Of a stretch of DNA of 64,000 nucleotides, positions 1 to 11,320 are shown one piece after another. The translations under genes and the position numbers were made by a program. Under the pieces are notes generated by a model. That model did not search any database. It saw nothing but the letters and a program-made list of their open reading frames with translations, and was not told the DNA's origin. The DNA lies in contig NC_134367.1 of assembly GCF_035582795.1 (NCBI RefSeq), positions 121,980,562 through 122,044,561 of the forward strand, written 5' to 3'. The DNA comes from Mycteria americana. Taxonomy: Eukaryota > Chordata > Aves > Ciconiiformes > Ciconiidae. Every line of letters starts with the position of its first letter. Position 1 is the first letter of the stretch.

Positions 1-3000
1 CACTTCTCTCAAGGCTAGAGAGAAGTCAGATGCGGTAAATGTAGCAACTAATAAGCTGATTCTTAAAAATGCAACCTTCCCCCACAGTGTAAAGCTAAAA
101 GCACTCAAGGTATTTAAAAAAAAAAAAAATCAAAGGATATCTAGCAGTTTACAGTCGCAGAACTCACTACTCCACCTGTCATGTACTAATACAAGGCAAG
201 ATGGTTTTAGTAAAATGACAGTTATTAACCCAAACTGTTTGGGGGAGATAAGTTACATTACATCACAACCCACGTATCTTAACAGCTTCAAGATAGCTGA
301 AGCACTATTACTGACCAGAAGCATTATTACTGCTCATATTCTTATGCTGGTGATCACTGACAAAACACAGGTTTCTTGAAGTTTGGGCCTTCAGTGTCAC
401 CTGAAGGTGACACCAAAATCCCTCCTCACAACCTAGAGTCCTGAGCACTGCCTCCCTGTGGGCTTAAAAAAAACCAACAAAACAAAAACAGTTTCATGTT
501 TCCTGTGGCTCCACTTGCAGAAACTCCACCACAGCCACACTGGCAAGCTAGTGGTTGAACATGCACCATTGTCCTTTATCACAAAAGATGCGTTTTAAGC
601 CTAATGATCACTGAAGTGGGACTGTATCGACCAGTGTTAGTTACCTTCAGCTACCCAACTCTGCTGTCTCTCAACCACCACCATCACCCAGGAACTAAGG
701 CAAGGGGCTACCTGATAGCAACTGTAGCCAAGAAACATTTAAAACTTCTTACCCCCACTAATAACTTAGTTTCCCAAGAGCAGCAGAGAAACTCAATGTA
801 ATCTGGAGACCAAGGTAAGGTGCAACAGCTCAGAGACCTGGTCCACTGTTCCACCTTTTCCTCCTTCCCCAGGATTATGCATAAACTGAAGCCACAATTG
901 CCTCAGCTTTCAAATAGCTCCTTTCTACTTCAGCAGGACGTTTTGGTTGTTCGTTCAGTTCTCTGCAAAACCAGAATTCTCAGCAATACTGAAGTTAAAT
1001 TATTACTTTACTGTAAGCATCAATACACTTGAAAGTATTAGAGCTTGCAGCATGTTATAATCCCCTTAAGAATGGTAACACATTAATATTACCACTATGT
1101 TGTCTTCACTAAGGTTAGTGGAAAAAATTAATTCCTTCCTGGTGTAAGTAAGGCTTCAGCTATGAATCTGCAAGATTCACTTAAGAGCCTCCCCTTGCTT
1201 CCAAGGGGAATTCCAGTCCCCCCCAGCCCCCAAACATCAAGTAACTTGTCTTCCTCTGTTATTCTTAGTGCTAAGAGCAGCTCCCAACCAGATCTACCAT
1301 GCTATTAAATCTTCTACTGTTCAGAAGCAAACAAGAATGATAATGGTTTATACACAGTGCTACTGTTAAGTTAAAGCAACAACAACCCAAGTGCCTTAAA
1401 TACTGGTTTTGACATCTTTGCTATTAAGACCTTCCCTTGCTTTGGGCTTCAGTATCCAAAGCAAGTGACAGCCACAGGATCATATAGTGACTTAAGCCAC
1501 CTCTGCCTCACTCTTACTGAAACTAGGGCCACTGCCAATCAGGCTGCAGCATGGTTGGAAACAGCCTTTACTGAGTTAGCTCTGTCTCTGACCTTAGAAA
1601 TGGGTGTTGTGTCACAAAAACCTAGTTTTGCCAGAAAAGCAAGACTGATGCTTAGACCTGCATCAATTCAGAGATAATTTAAGTAGAATCTTGCTATTTA
1701 GGTTTTAAAGAACTGAAATAATTTCAAATTCCAATGTATGGTGCCCTCCTTTCTAGGTACAGTTGCTTTAGGACCTTTTAAAATACAGTAGGTGCCTATA
1801 TAGGGGCCTTGAGAACGAAACGTGCAGTCTGTTACACATGGCGTGATGCTAGAGACAGCTCTCAGAGTACAGCAACAGTTTAAATCAAATAAGAATGAAA
1901 ACAAGCTACAAAAATGTGTAGAAATCTATTTCTAGACTGAACCAGACTGATAGAGTATTTGTGTTAATAGGTTCAACCGTAGCAATGCATCCAACAAGCC
2001 ATGCAGGTTAATTTTGGTATTTGCTCCTGAAGAGCCACACAACCATTTCTGAAGCCACTGAATTTTGCTCTTTAAACCTGAAGACTTAACTCATAAGCTC
2101 TTCCAGTTTAGGGAGCCTTCATAAAGCAGACTGAGCTCTGCAGCATAGCCTTCACCACACTACTTGGAGATTGTGTGAATTCAGATTTATCATTCAACTA
2201 TTTCTCACCGTTTATATAAGCAAGTCATACTTCGCACCCATAAGAGAGCACATTGGAGGAGTATGTGCAGCAAGGCAGGTAGGTACTTTCAGTAAGAGTG
2301 AAGCTTTCAAATCCTCCCCATCCGGAAGAGGATATGGTAGTTTCCCCTTGCCAAAGAGATAAAGGCTAGATATGCTAAATTTAATTGCCTCTTGCAAAAA
2401 AGGCACCTCAAACATCCCTGAAATTTTTGAGCTGAGAGCAGCATCCTCCTGTTACATGCATTTTCCATGCAGTAGGCAGCAAGTTCAGCAGAAGACCAGG
2501 AAGTCAAGTTGAGGACAGACTTGGCCAAAGCTGTGTGGAACAAGGGACCTGTGGGCCTCTAAGATATTGCTGTTTATACCGGGGTAGACATGGGGATTTT
2601 TTTAAATGCCAGGAAGGTTTTATGCCAAAACAGACAAGACTAGGTAGTCATCAGTCTCCAACAAGGAACTGCTGGAATCAACTTTAATGACTGATGTCAG
2701 CTGCAAGTTTACAGTAAACAGGTACTCACAGCAGCCTCAAATCCCCAGTCTTTGTTCTACCACCCAAGAAATTCTGAAGAGGAGCATGACTGTCACTCCA
2801 ATTACACCCTGCTTATGTTAAGTAAAGAGAATCCAGAAGACATAATGCCACTTTGGATCGCCAGTTGCTGTTTAGAAAGGTTAGAACACAAACAATTTCA
2901 GATGATTCCAGCAACCCAGAAGCTGCCACTCAATTGTCATCTACTGAACACCATCACACAAGACTAAAAACCCCCACACTAGTATTCTCTAATACTTCTG

Positions 3001-5701
3001 AAGAATGCAAAAAAACCAGATTTACTCCAAAAAGCACTTCATTTCCTCATTTCCCCTTGAAGAAGGTATTTAGAACAAGATTCAGACACTACAGAGCATT
3101 GATCAAGGTTAATTCCTGATACCACTTGGCTGTTAGCTAGTTCACCCACCAGTGTGTTTATGCTAGTCAGCCTACTCCATACAAGTTGCAAAAGGGGTAG
3201 GAAATGCCGAACCTGACATGATCTAGTCACAACAGTCAATATTGACATTTTGCTCATTTAAACACCATAAGGGGGGGAGGAACACAGAAGGAATACATCC
3301 CAGTGCTAGGTGGGCAGGTGTTTTGAGAATTTAACTTCCAAATGCTAGCACTAATATCTCATCCATCCCTCTTCAGCTCCTTCACTCAAATGAAGAGCAC
3401 ACTAACTAGTCCACTAGGCTGTCCTACAGCCCTGAAGTTTCAGGGAAGCTCTCAGAACCACACACCACCCCTTCAAACCCTTGCACCAGCAGCTTCAAAT
3501 CCTATAACTTTAATAGAAAAATTGAAGGAGGCAGGTCTTTTTATTAATAAACTTTAACCAGCTATCCCACTGACCTCAGAGTTCTGGCATGCCCAGGAGA
3601 GAGGATTTGGGGCTACAGCCTGATCTGAAGCTGTGATAAGGAAGTGAGAATGTGTTACATTACAGGCAAGGCAGTTCTAAAAGGACAAACAGACATCCGT
3701 ATCTGTTACAAGTAACTAGAAGGAATAATGTCATAATCCCATAAGTCTTATTCCTGGTTTAACACTGATCCAAGTGTACATATTACAGTGAATGATATTT
3801 TCTGTCCATCTCACCACACCCTTCCCATCTCCTATCCCCATCCTGCAGACACAACCCTGTCAGGAAGTAGCAATTTAATACTACAAATTAAACTACAGCT
3901 TTTCTTCTTTGCTTTCAAGAACTCAGCTGTCCTCACCACCAGGAACAAGCACTCTTCACTAAGAATGAGACTCCCTCAAAATGTTTTCCCCATCTTCGTA
4001 GCAGCGTTCAGTATCTCACTGCAGAGAACTACTCTCTGCATCAGAGGCTAGAAAGCTGAGAGACTTCAGGAAAGGCAAAAAAATTATGGAAGAAGCCCCT
4101 TTCAACCTGTTTCTGCACAGTGTTAGTGGCCTAACACTTTGCAAGTAGTTTTTCACCACAAAACCCACCAGTCTGCAAGGTGAATTTCAGTTTAACTCCA
4201 AGAGTCATTATGACCACAGAGGCACCAACAATTTGTTGGTCTTTCACCCACTGACTACCTCCAGCTCCTGTTTTGGTGTTTTCCAAAGCCACACGAACAA
4301 GCTTGTTATGTAATCTTGCCAAGATGTAACTTGAGTTCCTGCCTGTACCTCCTAGTTTTCACCAACTCCCTCACACTAGCTGATGACTACTTTGCCTTCT
4401 ACTCCTATTTGCTCTTCAGGTGATTTTAATAGGCACAGAGCACTTGCAACAATGCTGCCATAAGCACAGAGCACAAAAGCCATGACCATGCAAGTCAGTA
4501 GCCTCAGCTGTGTGGAAAAACATGCTTTGAGGACAAAAGTTGTTAAAAATTGTCATCCACGAACAGAGACGATGGGTATCTAGAGCAGTAATGTCATACT
4601 AGACATGCATTTCAATACCATAGCCACTTCAGTTTACATTAGCAGGCACAGTGGCTTCATCATCCCAAACTGGAGTGCCAGAAACGCCAGCATCAGTGAA
4701 AGAATCCTACAAACACTCTTCAACACTAAAGTGTTTTTTAAAGTCCTTTTTAAGCTAATCCCAAGTCTCTCCTCTTATTCACTCAAAAAAGCCATGAGCA
4801 AAATGAGGTTTATCGTCCCCAACATGCTGGTGGGCAAGCCGCTGCTCTTACAGTTGCCAGGATACAGACAACTATTGACCAGAGAGTTCAGACATCCTTA
4901 CTCCCGAGCAGGCCAGTTAGAGAGGGCCATCTTCACACAACGATGTACAACGACCCTCCAAAAAAAACCTGTGCCATCACCAGGTTTTCTAGGCAAGTGC
5001 TATTTCAGCTCAAGACAGCCCCAAGAGCATTTCATTATCAAGTCACAGCGTTGCAAAATCTACATAGGCAAGAAGTGTTTTGCAAGAGCCATGTGACACA
5101 CACATGACTTGCAGCTAAAGTGAAGGGTGGACCTCTGACTACTAAGCTGCCAGCAGCAACGGGCCAGGAAGATCGGCTTTCACAAAGACCTGGTTTTTTT
5201 CCCCTCACTTGTTGGAGCCTGGGCTCCGATGCGCATTTTCGAGGTCCGGAAAAATCGCCGTCAACTGCGCCCATACTTACTTCGCCACCGACAACGCTCC
5301 CGGAGAGGGAGGCGGGATGCCGAAGCCACCCGGATCACTGGGCCCATCCCGCCGGTTTATAGCGAGGACATCATTAACTCTTCATGGCCCACCGTGCGGC
5401 TGCCTCCCCTCCCCCCCTCCCGGTGCCCGTAACCCAAGCCCCCGGGGACGGCACTAGCAGGCCTAATACCTGCCCTCCGCTGCCGCATGGCCTCCGGGGC
5501 ACGGCTCCCTCAGCGACCGGGAGTAGGCAACGGGCCGCCGGAGGCCCGAAGGCTCGGCTCGGCCCTCCCCTCCCACCCCCCCCTCCCGCGCCAGGCCCGG
5601 CGGCGGCTTCCCCCTCCCCGCGGCCTGCCGATCGCGGCTCCCCCGGCGCGGGGCAGCGGGGCCCGGGGCCGCGGCGAGGCCCTCCCCCGGCCCGCACTCA
5701 C
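1..5701 (-). other. RAB1A: RAB1A intron 1 (5' part, partial)
   Basis: This stretch lies downstream of the RAB1A exon 1 donor on the minus strand. The donor reads GTGAGTGCGG starting at 5701. I searched by eye for the next RAB1A exon, which should encode DYLFKLLLIGDSGVGKS, and found nothing resembling it, so the intron runs past the left edge. The region is AT-rich with short homopolymers (for example an A run at 118-129). ORFs inside it, including one of 163 codons at 4605-5096, resemble no family I know and look like chance. I see no clear transposable element. Confidence 0.75.
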
Positions 5702-5724
5702 TATTCGGGATTCATGCTGGACAT
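5702..5724 (-). CDS. RAB1A: RAB1A first coding exon (partial gene; small GTPase Rab1A)
   Basis: Read on the minus strand, the exon starts with ATG at 5724 and encodes MSSMNPEY, with the last codon split after TA. It is followed at once by a strong GTGAGT donor (5701 downward). This is the N-terminus of RAB1A; RAB1B lacks the leading MSS as far as I know. The split after the second base of the tyrosine codon matches the known RAB1A exon 1 boundary. Rab1A is a prenylated small GTPase that controls ER-to-Golgi vesicle tethering, early Golgi traffic and autophagy. None of the GTPase motifs (P-loop, switches, C-terminal CC) are in the window because they are encoded by later exons off the left edge. 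The start has G at -3. The head-to-head position with ACTR2 matches the conserved vertebrate neighbourhood and supports the call. The weakness is that only 23 coding bases are visible. Confidence 0.88.
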
Positions 5725-5923
5725 GTCCGTGGGGCCCGCGGCCCGAGGGACGGCGAGCGCGCTCTGAGGGGGGGCGGTCGCGGCCTGGCACCTCCCGCCG
5801 CCGAGGCGGGCGCTCCGCGGATGCAGGCGTCCTACAGCTCCCGCCTTCGCCCGGCGCTCGGCTCGGCCTGCCCCTCCGCCGGCGCCCTGCCCGCTCCGCG
5901 GCCTCCGCGCTCGCTCCTCAGCC

Positions 5924-5936
5924 CAAAATGGCTGCC
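5924..5936 (+). promoter_or_regulatory. YY1-like motif in the RAB1A promoter
   Basis: The sequence CAAAATGGCTGCC fits the YY1 consensus (AAnATGGCnGC). YY1 sites cluster within a few tens of bases of start sites in CpG-island promoters, so this may mark the RAB1A start region about 200 bases upstream of the ATG. The motif reads on the plus strand, opposite to RAB1A. Binding is inferred only. Confidence 0.5.
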
Positions 5937-6112
5937 AGAGCCCAACCAGGAAACGGGGCGGCCTCTCGCCGAGCAGCGCTTACATGGCCGGGGGGCTGTG
6001 GCGGGGCATGCCGGGAAAGCGAGTCCGCGCCGCCGCCGCCGACCCGCGCCGCCGGGTGGCCGCGCCCTCCGCCCTGGGACTCGCTTTCCCGGCGGCCCCT
6101 GCGGCGGCGCCG

Positions 6113-6122
6113 GCGCATGCGC
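6113..6122. promoter_or_regulatory. NRF1 palindrome
   Basis: GCGCATGCGC is a perfect NRF1 consensus palindrome, a hallmark of housekeeping CpG-island promoters. It lies about 390 bases upstream of the RAB1A start codon. Function is inferred from the motif alone. Confidence 0.55.
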
Positions 6123-6180
6123 CCCTGCCGGCCTTTCTTCCCTCGGCCCCGTCGGCTCGGCGCGGCGGTCGGCGCTGGCG

Positions 6181-6215
6181 ATTGGCCGGGGAGGAGCCGG
6201 CTCGGGGTGACGTCG
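6181..6215. promoter_or_regulatory. CCAAT box and CRE-like element
   Basis: ATTGG at 6181-6185 is a CCAAT box on the minus strand, the RAB1A sense strand. TGACGTCG at 6208-6215 is a near-consensus cAMP response element. CCAAT boxes usually lie 60-100 bases upstream of the start site, which would place initiation near 6.1 kb. The true start site cannot be fixed from sequence alone. Confidence 0.45.
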
Positions 6216-6394
6216 GCGGGAAGACGTGGCAGCTCGGACGAGTCACCGCGCGGGCAGGGGAGGGGCGTGGTCTCGGCGGGTGGGGCGGGGCGGGGCAGGG
6301 CGCCCCCCCGCGGGCGGCGGCGGGGCGCGACCGGGCGCCCCGGGCGGGAAACGGCGGGCGGGGGCTGGCGGCGGGGTTGGCCGGGCCCGGCTGC

Positions 6395-6474
6395 GGGAAG
6401 GGGAGGGGGAGGGGGAAGGGGAAGGGGAAGGGGAAGGAGAAGAGGAAGGGGAAGGGGAAGGGGAAGGGAAGGGG
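6395..6474 (+). repeat. 80-nt pure polypurine tract, (GGGGAA)n-like
   Basis: This is an uninterrupted run of 80 purines on the plus strand. It is built mostly of GGGGAA units, with some GGGGGA and GGAGAAGA variants. It sits at the distal edge of the RAB1A CpG island. It could form triplex (H-DNA) or G-quadruplex structures and is likely to vary in length. Confidence 0.95.
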
Positions 6475-6599
6475 CCTCCCCGGCCGTGAGGTGCCGCGCC
6501 CCGGCCTCCCTCCCCTCTGGGATGGACACCCCCCGGTATGGCCCAGCCGGAGCCCTGTTTTTCCCGTTGGTTACATTTCCTCCGCTCTAAGCACGGGCG

Positions 6600-7078
6600 A
6601 CGAGGAGATGCCGAGCCCCGTCTCGGGTCTGCTGGCGTCTGCCATCCACCTACCGATCGGGTTTTAAAGTGTTCCACAAAGGCCTTGGGCCGGGTGGGTT
6701 TGTTAGGAGGGACGGGCCTGAAGGGGAGAGGGCGATAAACGTGTCACCTTCGAACGAGGACAGGCCTGCGGCCGCGGGGGTGGGCAGAGGGAGGTGCGGG
6801 GGGACAGCCCGCCCTGCCGCCTCCTCGACCATTTACCGTCGTGTCGGTGAGGGGTAAAAATGGAGGCGTTGTAGTAACGGTAGGAACAGCAGGGGTGGCT
6901 GGCAGCGCAACGACATCCATCGCAGAACAGGGCATCTGTAGGAGCTGACCGCTTTTCTCCGCGTGCATTAGTAACAGTCCCTTTTTGCACCACCATTGCA
7001 TCTTCTATCAAGAGCGTTGTACAAGAATTGATTAGTCACATTTCATAACATTCTTTGGGTACAGTAAATATTACTACG
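6600..7078. other. Intergenic, CpG-island shoulder
   Basis: The sequence passes from GC-rich to ordinary composition. I see no gene or recognisable element. Short ORFs at 6650-7011 are low-complexity by-products. Confidence 0.5.
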
Positions 7079-7195
7079 CTCATTTTACTGCTGGGAAACA
7101 GGCAGGGAGAGATTGTCACACGCCCGGGATCTCGGAGCAAACGACTTGTTAAAGGTGGAAGAATTCAGAATGTAGGAGCCTAGTTTTCCAGGCAA
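7079..7195 (-). repeat. Possible MIR-type SINE relic
   Basis: The order of short matches (CATTTTACTGCTGGGAAAC, then a gap, GGCAGGGAGAGATT, then TTGTTAAAGGTGGAAGAATTCAG) resembles the reverse complement of the MIR core SINE (cattttacagatgggGAAACtgaGGCA...GAGAGattaag...). Divergence is high, so this is tentative. A RepeatMasker comparison would settle it. Confidence 0.35.
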
Positions 7196-10100
7196 CCACT
7201 TAAAACAAATTCTTACGGAATATCAAGTTGTCTTGCTGGGATTTTTAGTTGTTTATGCTTTCAGATGTATTCCTAACAAAGTCCTAGCCTTTGCAACACC
7301 ATCAGAAAGTGCACATCACTGCAAAGCTATACATCATTCTAGACTCGTACACAGAGCGCTACTAAACCTTACAAGTCTTACCAGCTCCTTGTAATCAGCT
7401 CGGGAATTTTAATCCCCACTAAATACATATTATCTGACATTATTTCATTATAAAGGGCATAGTATAATACAGTGACCAAAGTTTATCTTCCAGCCGGCTC
7501 AAAGGACAGGAGGAACAATCCGCAAATGGATTGCACGATGACTGAAACATCCTCTGCAGGGAAGTGTCTGTAGGGCTTCATCTTCATATGGCAAGCTGGG
7601 AGGCATTATGCAGCCATCTAGATGTTAGTCTGTTCACATGCTGACTTCCACCAAGCTGCAAGTCACCTGCCATGTCAGTACACCAAGGGACTACCAAAAT
7701 AACTGACGTGAACGGGAGTCTTTCCATTGGACAGCAACAGGGCAGAGCTGAATCCCCAGAGGAACTGAAATTGCAGTCTTGTCTGTTTTTCCCCCCACAA
7801 TAAGATCATGAAAAGCCACTCACGCTCCACGCATCTTCATGGTTTTAATATGGTTATGTTCAATTCCTTAAAAAAAGTCAATAAACTGTGCGAACTATAA
7901 CTGAAAATATTGAGCATTGGTTAAAGGTCCGGGGTTTCCTTTGCTTTCTTGCATTGCTTGTTAGGTAACATAATCTACAGATGAATCTACCACATAAATT
8001 ACTGTACGTACTGCTTCTGTGGTGGCCATCGTTGAAGATTCCACTTCCCTTTCCCTATTACTTTGTGTATTTCTGAAACAATACCCATTTTGTTTGATGT
8101 TTGCCATCAGAAATCCAGCGAATCCTTTGAAACTCTCTCTCCTCTCTCGTACAGCATGACTCTTGAGATGCTCTGTGGAAGGTGACCAGATGTGCAGGAA
8201 TATCCCAGATGACAAACTTCATTTTGCAGACAGCACATCATTCTCTGCTGAATACAAAAATTGTTTTTGCAGGGACATTTTTAACATTTGTGCTTTTACT
8301 TTTCTCTTCCCCAGTGAAACAAAAAGCTCCAACCACCCCAATTCCTTATTCTGTTGTGAGGAATAATGCTTACAGGCTACAGTAAATAGGCTCTGCCACA
8401 TACAGCACTGCATAAACGTATCCAGCGAAGTCAGAGCAGATACAGGGACAAACCAACACCAGCACTAGCTAACTATAAAAGCCGCAAATTAGATTTACTT
8501 CTGAATTAGGGCACAGGTTAATAAGAGTGTGGGATGCTGTTTCATCTCAGAGAAATAATAGCTTCCATGTCTGAGAAGGGCATGTTTAATCTGTATGACT
8601 GAACCAGCAGCATGGCAGGCATAGCAACCCATGCTCCAGGATGGGTATAAGGGCAGTGCGAAAAGTGGGTCTACTTCAGCTCTGCAGGGAGGCGCGAGGA
8701 GGGCTTTCTGCTGCCCATGTTGCAGGCTGAGGTCATCTGCTTGCTGTGATGTCATCTGCAGCTGAGTGTCTGCACACATACCTGTTTAACTGGATGAACA
8801 GGCTCAGGACCCCTGCCTGGTTTCTAGCTGGGATCAGAGTGGCGATTTATAACCCGTGTATCATTCTGTCCTGTTCCTCCTCCTTCCTTAAGTGGGTATT
8901 CATAGTGTGTCTTGAACACCACGAACCACTGGACAGTCAGAGAGGCCTTGCTTGTCTCTCGCTAATAGGAGCGTAATGCAAGGAGCAGTATCAGATGCCA
9001 GTTAGGGAAACATTATTCATATACCTTCAGGGCTGAATTCTGCCTGTGCCAGTAGAGGCTGATTTTATCCTGTTCATGAAATCAGCTGCAGAACTTCCTT
9101 TGGCTTGGGCTATAGCGCTCTACCAGAGCAGCCTAGGAAAAGCCATGAGCACAGATTACCTTGAACTGTAATCGCCTTCCCCAGTCCTGTCCACCCCGGG
9201 GCAGTATCCTTGCCCACTAACTTGTGTTTTTGAGGTTGAACTCCGCTGGTTCCTGGTTCCACTCAGGTGACCTGCCATCCCCTGCTCCCATCTCTCTCCT
9301 CCCTAGGCCACAAAAGGTGTAGGGGAGGCTCTGGGAAATGAGGACAGGGGATGGGAGGGAGAGAGAAAGCAAGCTGCAGTGGCTGCAGGCAGGTGTAAGA
9401 GGGAAGAGGAAGGAGGAAAAACAGCACAAATGATGGAGGAGGAATGTTACAGCTGCATGAGCTCAGGTTTTGCATTGCAGTATGGAGCCCACATGCTTGC
9501 TCTGCTGCGGGGCTGTCATGGGACTGTGAGGGTATCGCCTGTGTGGATTGCAGCCTGCAGAAAGCAGTGAGCTGCATAGGATTCATTCTGCCTTCCTCTT
9601 CTGCCCTTATTTCATATTAAATGGTCAATATTTTTTAGCTATATAACCACGCCACACAGTCACAGGGCAAAGGAAGGTTTCAGGTCTGCTCTCTACCACT
9701 CTACCACAGTTTTTACCCTGAAAATGTCTGTCTTTCCCCTGTGTAACAGTTCTTGAACCGAAGGTAGGGGGAATCACGCTTCTGACCCAGTACTGCCTCC
9801 CCATAAAGCTGTCATGTTAGCACAGCCGTGTTCAGATATCATTCGGCTCCTGCCAGTGTCCTTTCCCCTAGACTATGTATAAAATTAGTATAAAATCTGA
9901 TATGTATAAAAATCAGAAGAAAACAATTTAGGTATTTATTTTCCCTCCTGCGTTCCTCTGCTCTTCCTTTCCCCTCCCACTTCTCAGTGTCTGATCCATG
10001 TAGTGGGAAGCTCGCAGGCTAATAGATGCACAACAGCCACATGGAGAAGGTCAGGTACCAGGAATGCAAACAACAAGCTGAGACATTGCAACTGACTCTT

Positions 10101-11175
10101 GATACTGGGAGTACTGGGGAACAAACACTGATTTTAGCTTATCAATAGCAGCATGTCTCTCTCATATTGCTCACAGACCTCCCGTGTATTTAATCTCCCT
10201 GCAGGACTTGTCAGCTACCAATGTTTTTCTGACAATATAACCAGTCCATTTCTGAAGTGCTGGCAGCACACCTAAAATGGTGTTAGCAAATTCTTCTCCT
10301 TATTAATTCTTGATTTAGAAAGTAAAGGGCAAAGGAGAAGTAAGTTGCTGATGGACCTGTGGTACCACTGGGAGGGACAGAACAAATGAACCCATACTCA
10401 GGTGTAGTCTGATGTCAGAAAAACAGAAGTGGAGACGAAAATGGTATTCTGGAACCGTTTAAAAGAGCTGGTCCATGAATCACACATTGCCTCTTACAGG
10501 AGGGAGGTAACCAGATGGTGTAATGGATCTTATGGGTCTGTAAATCACCAGGAAACAGCTGATGTACAGCTCTACCTCTCGTTTTTGCCTCATACGGCCT
10601 GTGCTTTCACATCCTGCAGGGAGGGGAATGGAGCCAGAGGTTTCACGTTGGTTCCAATCACAGGCAGAAGCCAAGCAGATACAAGCAGGGTGAAGTGTCA
10701 AGAGCACTTGGTGGATGTGAAGGCATAGCAGGATGCCCGGAGAGCAGATGTCCAACTCTGGTGAGCTAAATCTCTTTTGGGAGACTCCTAGAAGGAGATC
10801 TAGCACCTTGTTCTGGCTCCTTTCTTCAGAATCCAAGCCCAATTTACTTCAGCACTGTTGTGAGCACATGGGACTTTTTGTGGTGACTGTCACCCAAAGT
10901 TGAAGTAGGAAATTATTTTCAGCAGGACATGAAACACTGTAATAAGCTGGCTACCTATTAACTTTGATATCTTTCTTTACTTTTTACTTTACACCGTCGC
11001 CACAGTTCAGATCTTGATTTCCCAACCTTCTTCAAAACTGACAAGACCACATTTTGTATTGCATGAGTAGCCATGGAGGAAGCAGAGGGGTTTGGTAGTT
11101 AGGGCTTTTGTTACACAAGCCTAGTGGAAGCAGTGTAACACTGAGAGCTTAGGACAGTAACTGCATGCATTTGCT
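7196..11175. other. Intergenic region without recognisable genes
   Basis: This lies between the divergent RAB1A and ACTR2 promoters. I read both strands and found no known protein family, tRNA or clear repeat. ORFs are all short (120 codons or fewer) and lack conserved character. Regulatory elements may be present but none can be named. Confidence 0.5.
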
Positions 11176-11320
11176 AAAATCATAGAAAAAAATTAGGTTG
11201 GAAGAGACACCAGGAGATGATCTAGTCAGTTCCTCTGCTTCAGCTGCATCTATTTCAATCCCAATAGTGATATTCTTGAAAACGTCCAGAAATGACAATT
11301 CCACTGTTCCCACAGGCCAT
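11176..11320 (-). mobile_element. Decayed CR1 LINE 3' fragment
   Basis: AATCATAGAA...TTAGGTTGGAAGAGACAC...GGAGATGATCTAGTC is the reverse complement of the CR1 3' end (gactagatgatctcc...ggtcccttccaacctaa...attctatgatt). The rest is mutated, with a faint match to the CR1 region that reads gtggagtctccatc. It is an old, 5'-truncated copy with no open frame. Confidence 0.7.

Larger units (their letters stand above)
5200..6600 (-). promoter_or_regulatory. RAB1A: RAB1A CpG-island promoter and 5' UTR region
   Basis: The sequence turns abruptly from AT-rich to very GC- and CpG-rich at about 5.2 kb and fades after about 6.6 kb. RAB1A exon 1 sits inside it, so the 5' UTR extends to the right from 5725 and the start site is probably between about 5.85 and 6.2 kb. 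There is no TATA box at a sensible distance. Housekeeping-type motifs are present: a YY1-like site, an NRF1 palindrome, an inverted CCAAT box, a CRE-like element and GC boxes (6282-6296). The many long overlapping ORFs here, on both strands, are low-complexity A/G/P/R products of the GC-rich sequence and are not genes. Confidence 0.85.

Noticed and set aside
4605-5096. 163-codon ORF on the plus strand inside RAB1A intron 1
   Set aside because: No recognisable domain, signal or membrane pattern, and no codon bias that suggests coding. It is compatible with chance.
5487-6590. Long overlapping ORFs on both strands of the RAB1A CpG island (up to 367 codons)
   Set aside because: Composition is low-complexity A/G/P/R, overlapping in several frames at once, with no domain. 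They result from scarcity of stop codons in GC-rich DNA.
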